Below are positions 58,298 through 64,000 of a stretch of DNA of 64,000 bases, piece by piece. Position numbers and translations under genes: made by a program. Source of the stretch: Pseudorhodoferax sp032153935 (GTDB taxonomy: Bacteria; Pseudomonadota; Gammaproteobacteria; Burkholderiales; Burkholderiaceae_C); contig NZ_CAXUQL020000002.1 in assembly GCF_964253035.1 (NCBI RefSeq), positions 186,001-250,000 on the forward strand, in the 5' to 3' direction. The notes under the pieces were generated by a model. It made no database searches. It saw only the letters and a list, made by a program, of their open reading frames with translations, and had not been told where the DNA came from. Position 1 is the first letter of the stretch, and each line of letters begins with the position of its first letter.

Positions 58298-58864
58298 CTA
58301 CATTCTCAACTTTTTGTTGGAATCGACTGCTTGACGCAAAAAGTCCTCGTCAATAATCTTCAGGTCGGCAATATTCAAGAAAACCGATTGAAAATGCCGA
58401 ATTATATTTAAGTCATCGAAGAGAACAAAAATAGGTGATGCCGCCACCGGAATTGAATCAAGAACGCGCATAAATGCAAGCCAAAGCAGCTGCAAGCTCT
58501 CGCTATCCTCGGCGTACGAATCTAGGCCGGCACGCCCAAACACGTCCACATAGCCAATTTCCCTCGCTGAGAGATAGCTAAATGCAGCCGTCCTATTTGA
58601 CGCGAAAAAATCAAAGCGCGGAGATACGCGCATATCGACCAAGTTACTAGAGCCGAGCGCGTCGAGAGCATCGCCAAGGGAAAGTTCGCGAGAAAACGCC
58701 GTAGGATTCAGAAGAAGAAGCTCATGAATTTCGCCGAAATTAAATGATAGCTGCCGAGCAGAAACTTCAGAACTTGATTTCCGGAAGTCACTCACAGCAG
58801 AATCTATCAACGAATGCGCGTCGGCACTTCTTCCGCGAGGAAAGGGGATGATATTGTCAGACAT
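58298..58864 (-). CDS. Unknown partner protein overlapping the AvcD-like gene
   Basis: The 188-residue protein starts MSDNIIPFPRGRSADAH with GGAG eight bases upstream, overlapping the 3' end of the deaminase gene by eight bases. It is soluble and mixed alpha/beta: LSFNFGEIHELLLLNPTAFS, RFDFFASNRTAAFSYLSAREIGYVDVFG, SPIFVLFDDLNIIRHFQ. Base composition is lower in GC than the ICE backbone, like the deaminase. I recognise no family. The tight overlap says it is made together with the AvcD-like protein, possibly as effector, regulator or sensor. Confidence 0.72.
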   Translation of the reverse strand: MSDNIIPFPRGRSADAHSLIDSAVSDFRKSSSEVSARQLSFNFGEIHELLLLNPTAFSRELSLGDALDALGSSNLVDMRVSPRFDFFASNRTAAFSYLSAREIGYVDVFGRAGLDSYAEDSESLQLLWLAFMRVLDSIPVAASPIFVLFDDLNIIRHFQSVFLNIADLKIIDEDFLRQAVDSNKKLRM

Positions 58865-60575
58865 GAGCTTTCTCCAGATGCCGCTCCACATCCAAATAAC
58901 TCAAATGCAACAAACCACGAGCCCATTCCGGCTCGCCGATAGCCATATTCCCAGAGCTATCCTTCAGATCAACATCCTTCATGAATGCTCTGCGATACAT
59001 GCGAGGCGCGACACCAGTAAATGCGCGCAACAATACCTTGGGGGGTGATTTACGCCCCTTCTGTTCACCATCACTAACGCCAATCTCAATCAACTTCTTA
59101 AACTTACTCGGAGAACGCCAATCAATCGCCGATGGCTGCAATGCATCGTCGTGCAGCTCAAAAGCCCTACTTTTGGGATAAGGCTCAATATACTGGACTT
59201 CGTCCACACCAGCTGTGACAATGTGTCTGGCGCAATAGTGGCAGGGAAACGTCGTCACATACAACCGCGAGCCAACCGTTGACGCTCCTACACGTGCCGC
59301 TGAGAGCAATGCATCCATCTCAGCGTGCACCGCACGGCTGAACTCGATTAGTCTTCCAACTGGTGTTTTCTTGATACTCTTTGCAATCGCTTGCCTGACA
59401 TCCTCACCAATACCCTCAAGCTGCGGAATGGCATCAATAACCTCGTTTATTATTTCCGTCTGAACTCTGGTATTGCTACAAAATCCGCGATGAACAAAGC
59501 ATCTATGGTCTTCGTTGGCGTGAGAGTGCTCGTCGTGAGGTGAGTTCCCGTAAACCCCTCCGCTTGGCATCGGAACTTCATTAGTGCCAGTAGCGATAAT
59601 ATTTCCATGCGAATCTGTTAGTGCAGCCCCAACCTGTCTTGAAAGGCATGCGCTTCTCAGCTGCGCCCCCTTTGCGAAAAACATTCCCGTTTCACTGGGC
59701 TCCGGCCGGATCAACCGTTCACCCGTCAGGATTTCAAAGAGTCTACTGATTTTGTCGTTGACGACCCAATCCTTATTCGCCTGCGTCTTATTCTTATCAA
59801 GAAATCTATCTGGGGTATTGTCAACAAAGAAATCGGCCATCTGAAACGTGTCGGCAACCTTCTGCCCGTACTTCTCGCCGTCATCCTCGTCTCGCTTCAT
59901 GAATGCAAGGATTTCCTTCTCCGAGGAATCACTGCATTTCCCATGCTGGAGCCGCTCCTGGCGCTTCTGCGCTTCACAAACGACGCCGATCAAGCAGAAC
60001 GACTCCCGATATACGCCGCGCAACAACTCCACTTCGGCGGGATTCTTCAGAGAGTCGACGATGTAAATCCGAATGGGGGGTTTTACTTCAACTTGCGGCA
60101 GCGAAACCACACCAGCAGTCTCTGTTTGCTTCTTGGCAATCGCTTGTTCTCTAAGCCGCTTGATCTCAAGCATAAGCCTCATCGCAACGGAGGAGCGGTC
60201 CGCTTTCCTCAGTTCGTCACCAGCATCTTGAAATGTCCGAGACATCTCCAGCCGCTTCATAGAGCCGAGTCGCGCGATCTGATCTGTTGATAGCGCTGCT
60301 TTAATCTGCTCGCTTGCCTTGATCTTGAATATCTCAGCGTCTTTGAATTTCGCATACTGACCTGCGAGGCTGGCCAATGCATTCGCTACAAACGTAGTTC
60401 CCGAGCCCACTGGGCCCACGACTGCAAACACCCACTCAGTTGCAGAAAGACTATTAAACGTGCCACGCGCTTGAGGGCGAACTGTCTCGTTGGCAGCGGC
60501 TTGAGCTAAAACAGCAGAGGGAACGGACACAGACACCCCAATATTATTCTTCGACCGGATAAACCTTCCAGTCAA
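58857..60575 (-). CDS. avcD: AvcD-type anti-phage deoxycytidylate deaminase
   Basis: The 572-residue protein is encoded from TTG 60575. The N-terminal P-loop-like domain has VFAVVGPVGSGTTFVANAL (about 47-65); note that the usual Walker Lys is missing. The C-terminal deaminase domain has GTNEVPMPSGGVYGNSP (about 330), the zinc-binding HAEMDALLSAARVG (about 415) and TFPCHYCARHIV (about 440, PCxxC). This two-domain plan matches AvcD, which deaminates dCMP/dCTP to deplete pools during phage infection and is restrained by the AvcI RNA encoded immediately 5'. Lower GC suggests acquisition. The start codon is uncertain. Confidence 0.82.
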   Translation of the reverse strand: MTGRFIRSKNNIGVSVSVPSAVLAQAAANETVRPQARGTFNSLSATEWVFAVVGPVGSGTTFVANALASLAGQYAKFKDAEIFKIKASEQIKAALSTDQIARLGSMKRLEMSRTFQDAGDELRKADRSSVAMRLMLEIKRLREQAIAKKQTETAGVVSLPQVEVKPPIRIYIVDSLKNPAEVELLRGVYRESFCLIGVVCEAQKRQERLQHGKCSDSSEKEILAFMKRDEDDGEKYGQKVADTFQMADFFVDNTPDRFLDKNKTQANKDWVVNDKISRLFEILTGERLIRPEPSETGMFFAKGAQLRSACLSRQVGAALTDSHGNIIATGTNEVPMPSGGVYGNSPHDEHSHANEDHRCFVHRGFCSNTRVQTEIINEVIDAIPQLEGIGEDVRQAIAKSIKKTPVGRLIEFSRAVHAEMDALLSAARVGASTVGSRLYVTTFPCHYCARHIVTAGVDEVQYIEPYPKSRAFELHDDALQPSAIDWRSPSKFKKLIEIGVSDGEQKGRKSPPKVLLRAFTGVAPRMYRRAFMKDVDLKDSSGNMAIGEPEWARGLLHLSYLDVERHLEKAHV

Positions 60576-60775
60576 AACATCATTTCCGCCAAACCTAAAC
60601 GATGGACCCTATAGCAAGGTACGTATGCGCCCCATGAGCCACGAGGCAGATCGTCCAGTTTGGCGCAACACTCCGCCGCATCGGAGGTGTCTAGCGATGC
60701 GAAAAAGTGAATCCTTGGACTATCAAGCAAGAATTGCGCCGCCAAGATCAATCGTGACAAAACAACGACATGCAT
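60572..60775 (-). ncRNA. Upstream frame or AvcI-like RNA candidate
   Basis: A 67-residue frame (MHVVVLSRLILAAQFLLDS...) ends overlapping the TTG of the deaminase by four bases. Either it is a coupled small protein or, by position, this stretch holds the regulatory RNA known in AvcID systems. I cannot tell from sequence alone. The TGA/TTG overlap would make the deaminase depend on upstream translation. Confidence 0.35.
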
Positions 60776-61245
60776 GGCTGTACAACCTGTAACTGTAAGC
60801 TACGCCGACAGCCTGCGTCCTTGGTGTGCCTCACTACGGGCGTATGGATGTTCCGCTCGCGCGTGGGGGGCGGGCCTCCAGGAGATCAGTGTTTCCGCGG
60901 CGCCGCCTGGCGGAGACGGTCGGCGATGCATTGCCTGCTGTGCTGCTACGGCGCGACCTGATTGTGCTTACCGAGAGCGGGGAGGTCTGCTCGAGTGCCA
61001 TGAACTACCAAGCAGATGCATGCAACAAATAGAGTTGCCCGCCGCGCTACAAGTGAAATTACGATGGACTGTTACGACGTACGGCCTTGGTCTCCTAGCA
61101 CCTCGCTCACACCTGGCGACACGCGACGGCTGGCTGTAGATCGTGCGGCTGGTTACAAGGCGGAAGAGTAATCTGGTGCATCGGATTTTGATCAGCATTA
61201 AACCATTAGACTTTAATACTCAGATTTCTCGATCGAGCCCTAAGA
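60776..61245. other. Divergent intergenic region with GC-rich block
   Basis: Between the AvcD-like operon (minus) and the membrane protein (plus). About 60820-61000 is distinctly GC-rich (CGCGTGGGGGGCGGGCC and similar), in contrast to both AT-richer flanks, so this is a mosaic junction. Short frames here show no family. An AT-rich stretch at 61187-61225 likely contains the promoter of the 61246 gene. Confidence 0.4.
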
Positions 61246-62262
61246 ATGAAAAACAGTGACCATAATGAACTCCTGAAGGCGGCCTTGCGAGAGTTCAGCT
61301 CAAGCGCAGATAGAACTTCTGTGCCGATGACGATGAAGGACTTGTTGCGTGCGGTCAAGCATGACTTGAGCTCCCTCAAGTATCATGTTGCCTCGTCTCC
61401 GGAGGAGACGAATACTGTACGTCGAACGGCAATTGTTGCATTAACAGCAATTTGCCTTATTCTTCTTTGGTCCCTAGGGTACAACCGACCTGACTGGGAT
61501 TGGCTGCACAGAAATCAGATCGAATTATTTTCCATAGGGCTGCTAGCGGGAATTTTGGCAGTTTTGCTGTCAACTGAAGAGCTACCTCTCACAAAAGCGG
61601 TCCTAAGCTCTACCTCGTGTCGAATAGTGATTGGATTTTTCTTTGCTTTTATGGTCGCCGTCGCGACGTCAAATGCAAACACCGCTCTCAATTCGATCAC
61701 CGGTATTGATGCGAGCAACATGCCAATCGCGCGTGCATTTCTTGTTAGCGCCCTCGTCTTGAAATCCGCTTGGCCCGCGCTATTTGCACTTGGACTGGTC
61801 GCTGCTGTCCATGCGATTGGACTTGCAAGCTACGTCCGGCGCGTCCTGAGGCGGGAAAAGTCCGTCGGAGAAATACAGTTCGCCTCGATTGCTTTTGTTA
61901 TTTCCACAACTATTGTAGGCTCGGTGTATGCGGCAGTCCTGTTCAAGGGCTTCCGTGAGGACGTCCTACCGTTTAAGGCTTATTTGCTGGCTAACAAATA
62001 CGATTTCAATGATCGCGCATTGTGCTTGGAAGGTCTAATTCCAGTAGAACTTGTAGGAAATTCGAAGTTCCTATTTGTTGGCAGCGGCCAAAGCACCGTA
62101 TTGGTAGCTCCGCAGCCATTCCAGTCCGAGATAGACTACAACTTCTTCTTCAAGGCAAGCCCAGGCCTTCAATATCAATTCACCAAACCAACCGTCTACG
62201 AATGCAAGGGAGCGTCAACTACCGACGACCGAGGAAGTCGAAAAATGGAGCCGGTTTCTTGA
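61246..62262 (+). CDS. Polytopic membrane protein, unknown, in the defence-like patch
   Basis: The 338-residue protein has a cytoplasmic N-terminal helix region (1-60). TM segments lie at about 65-82 (IVALTAICLILLWSLGY), 95-112, 126-144 (VIGFFFAFMVAVATSNA), 165-195 (LVLKSAWPALFALGLVAAVH) and 212-232. A C-terminal extracytoplasmic domain (about 240-338) has two Cys (ALCLEG and YECKG). No family is recognised. Lower GC and location opposite the AvcD-like operon suggest shared acquisition. A membrane-disrupting effector role is possible but unproven. Confidence 0.6.
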   Translation: MKNSDHNELLKAALREFSSSADRTSVPMTMKDLLRAVKHDLSSLKYHVASSPEETNTVRRTAIVALTAICLILLWSLGYNRPDWDWLHRNQIELFSIGLLAGILAVLLSTEELPLTKAVLSSTSCRIVIGFFFAFMVAVATSNANTALNSITGIDASNMPIARAFLVSALVLKSAWPALFALGLVAAVHAIGLASYVRRVLRREKSVGEIQFASIAFVISTTIVGSVYAAVLFKGFREDVLPFKAYLLANKYDFNDRALCLEGLIPVELVGNSKFLFVGSGQSTVLVAPQPFQSEIDYNFFFKASPGLQYQFTKPTVYECKGASTTDDRGSRKMEPVS

Positions 62263-62274
62263 ACAACCAAGAAA
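62255..62274 (+). terminator. Hairpin at the end of the membrane-protein gene
   Basis: TTTCTTG-AACAAC-CAAGAAA is a perfect seven-pair stem overlapping the stop codon (62260-62262). No U tract follows, so termination is uncertain. It could also be a transposon-end or protein-binding feature. Confidence 0.4.
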
Positions 62275-62330
62275 GTCGTGTAAGTCCAAGAAACTGTTCC
62301 CAGGCAACTTCTCTCAACCCCTTGATTTGA

Positions 62331-62367
62331 TTGACATCCCGAGACGACCGGTTCAGTATTTATGAAC
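62331..62367 (+). promoter_or_regulatory. Candidate promoter/operator before the transposase
   Basis: TTGACA (62331-62336) is followed after 18-20 bases by AGTATT/TATTTA. GTTCA-GTATTTA-TGAAC (62351-62367) is a palindrome over the -10 region, which would suit autorepression by the transposase. Spacing is not ideal. Confidence 0.35.
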
Positions 62368-62465
62368 TGCGGCGTTTCAGAAATTCGGTCCGCTCCTGAC
62401 GCGGATCAACAAGTTGTTCCCGACTCGACGCTGCATGTGGCTGGCGGCTTTCGAGGAGATGTGCA

Positions 62466-64000
62466 GTGGCGAACAAGCCCAACATCCCGGGCAGACACCT
62501 TCGCGGGATCACCGATCGTCCAGGTTTCGATCTGGCCGCGTGGCCTGACCTCGACATCGGCGCGCTGAGTCAGCGGGACTTGGCGGAGTACACGCGGCGC
62601 CGCAAAAGCGTCGAGTTGTACTTCGCTGGCGAGTCGGCTGCCGTGATCCGCGCCACCTGTGACCTCGGCCTACGTCAAGTCAATCGACTTGTCCGCGAGC
62701 GATGCATGGCGATCCATTCGGATGGACGCATTCAAGGCTGGCGAGGTCTGAAAAAAGCCGCTCGACTGTCCGCCTACACCCGGCAGTCACCAGTGAAGCC
62801 CAATGAGTCCGGAAGAGGGGCAGCCGGGGCCATGGCGGCGATGCTGCTCACTTATCCTGATTTTGCTGTTCGTCTCGAACGCCAGGTGCTCCACGCGTAC
62901 CCGGAGGGCCAGTTGGGGGAATCAAAGCGGCCGCGGCGCGCTCTGCATGCATGGTTCCTCAAAGAAGCCCGTAACGAGTGGCCGTTCAGCGTCTTCAGTC
63001 AGGGTTACCACGCGCTGACCAAGTGGGCAGACGGGATTTTCGCCAGCAACCCCAGGACCTCAGCCCGGCTGGCAGGCGGCCCTGACGCGCTGCGCAAGCT
63101 GCGCGCAGGCGATGGCGTGGAACGTCCGATCGAGCGACCGTTCCAGCGTGTGGAGATGGACGCGCACAAGCTCAACGGCCGATTCTGCGTGCTCATTCCG
63201 GACGTCGATGGCGGATGGGTGCCCAGGATCATCCATCGCCTCTGGGTCATCGTTGTGATTGAAGTTGCCACCCGTGCTGTGCTTGGCTTCCTGCTCAGCC
63301 TGGGCAAAGAGGTCAGCGCCGTCGATGTGCTGCGGACCTTGAAATGCGCTCTGACCACCTGGCACCGGCCGGAACTGTCGTTCGGCGATCACGCCTACCT
63401 TGATGCGGCCAACCTTCCATCAGGGCACCATGAAGCCTACGCCGGGCTGTGTTGGGAGGAACTGAGCGTCGACGGCGCGTTGGCCGAAACCTGTATGACA
63501 GTAGAGACCAAACACCAGGCCGCTGTGGGCGGCAGACTGGTCCACCCGAAGAACGGATTCAGCGTGCGTCGCAGCTTGGACGACAGACCGTTTGTCGAAA
63601 CATTCTTTCGAACGCTGACCACTCGCGCGCTGAACCGCTTGTCCAACAGCACGGGCAGCAAGCCGGATGACAAGGGCGGCCGCGATCCGGACGCTATCGC
63701 AGTGGCTTCTGAGTTCCAGCTACCGTATCTGGAAGAGCTGCTCGCATCGCTCATCGCGAACTACAACGCCACGCCGCATTCAAGCTTGGGATACCGCTCC
63801 CCGCTCCAGATGCTGGACTTTCTGCATGCCAGGGGCCTGGTGCCGCAGCGCAGGGCGGACACTGCTGTTGGCGCCGACCGAAATTTGAGCCAGTGGCTCA
63901 CTTTTGCGTCGGCGCCCACAGGACACTGCTTCTGTGGCAGCGCTGCTCAGCTTTCGCAAGCTTTGCCGTGTCCAGGGTGGATTCAAAGAGGGCCGCCAGC
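62466..64000 (+). CDS. DDE transposase, TnsB/TniA/Mu-like (cut by window end)
   Basis: The frame is open from GTG 62466, behind GAGGAG, through the last base (over 510 residues). An N-terminal helix-turn-helix-like part (ESAAVIRATCDLGLRQVNRLV, about 58-80) precedes an rve catalytic core. Probable acids are D in VEMDAHKLNG (about 232), D in LSVDGALAETC (about 336) and E in DRPFVETFFRT (about 378). It closes with YNATPHSSLGYRSPLQML, as in TniA/TnsB-type proteins. Likely partners (an ATPase such as TniB/TnsC and a TniQ) would lie past 64000. The left end of this transposon was not identified. Confidence 0.8.
   Translation, partial: MANKPNIPGRHLRGITDRPGFDLAAWPDLDIGALSQRDLAEYTRRRKSVELYFAGESAAVIRATCDLGLRQVNRLVRERCMAIHSDGRIQGWRGLKKAARLSAYTRQSPVKPNESGRGAAGAMAAMLLTYPDFAVRLERQVLHAYPEGQLGESKRPRRALHAWFLKEARNEWPFSVFSQGYHALTKWADGIFASNPRTSARLAGGPDALRKLRAGDGVERPIERPFQRVEMDAHKLNGRFCVLIPDVDGGWVPRIIHRLWVIVVIEVATRAVLGFLLSLGKEVSAVDVLRTLKCALTTWHRPELSFGDHAYLDAANLPSGHHEAYAGLCWEELSVDGALAETCMTVETKHQAAVGGRLVHPKNGFSVRRSLDDRPFVETFFRTLTTRALNRLSNSTGSKPDDKGGRDPDAIAVASEFQLPYLEELLASLIANYNATPHSSLGYRSPLQMLDFLHARGLVPQRRADTAVGADRNLSQWLTFASAPTGHCFCGSAAQLSQALPCPGWIQRGPP

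Noticed and set aside
60774..61139. Plus-strand frame in the GC-rich intergenic block
   Set aside because: No family, no ribosome site, and it crosses a composition break. Treated as non-coding.
1..64000. tRNA/rRNA genes or ICE attachment sites
   Set aside because: None recognised by eye. A tRNA or repeat search on the full element would be needed to find att sites.

Overview
The window reads as the backbone and cargo of an integrative and conjugative element (ICE) of the ICEclc / PFGI-1 / SPI-7 type (MPF_G type IV secretion) in a high-GC proteobacterium. Codon use, the imuA-imuB-dnaE2 mutagenesis cassette and the IS3 element suggest a betaproteobacterium (Burkholderiales), although Xanthomonadaceae carry similar elements. 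No integrase, attachment site, tRNA, rRNA or CRISPR array is visible, so the ends of the element lie outside the window or were not recognised.

Layout. (1) 1-5997, plus strand: imuA (C-terminal part), imuB and dnaE2. dnaE2 is broken twice, by a one-base deletion near 3957 and by an IS3-family insertion at 4064-5378 with an ATT target duplication. (2) 6026-29317, minus strand: a long, tightly packed transfer operon, read from 29317 down to about 6026. Its genes are pilL, a PilP-like anchored protein, TIGR03759, a lytic transglycosylase, TIGR03765, traD, TIGR03747, RAQPRD, TIGR03758, 03745, 03750, 03746, 03749, 03752, 03751, the TIGR03744 ATPase, 03757, 03756 (TraU-like), 03755, a membrane protein and a TraG-like protein. 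dsbC and two further exported or anchored proteins follow after a small plus-strand gene. (3) 29318-29908: a non-coding divergent region with three perfect inverted repeats and a sequence motif found once more at about 41.0 kb. It lies just upstream of the relaxase and is my best origin-of-transfer candidate. (4) 29909-44276, plus strand: a small protein, the MobH relaxase TraI, parA, parB, DUF2857, winged-helix proteins, a STY4528-like replication protein with four iterons inside its own gene, TIGR03761, DUF3158, SSB and a SNF2-type helicase. (5) 44.3-54.6 kb: cargo of many small, mostly unknown proteins, often overlapping by 4-11 bases, plus a DUF4156 lipoprotein, a thermonuclease and DUF6283-like proteins. 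(6) 55.2-57.9 kb: a two-gene restriction-modification candidate. (7) 58.3-62.3 kb: a visibly lower-GC defence-like patch with an AvcD-type (P-loop plus deoxycytidylate deaminase) protein, an overlapping downstream partner of unknown family, and a divergent polytopic membrane protein. (8) 62.47 kb to the end: a DDE transposase of the TnsB/TniA/Mu kind, cut by the window end.

How it fits together: the minus-strand operon builds the mating channel and pilus-related parts. TraD and TraI deliver DNA nicked at the oriT. ParA/ParB and the iteron-bearing initiator would maintain the excised circle, with SSB and the helicase helping DNA processing. The cargo supplies host-defence functions (R-M, nucleotide depletion) and many uncharacterised small proteins. 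The most interesting items are the lambda-like intragenic iterons, the AvcD plus partner locus, and the pair of oriT-like sites.
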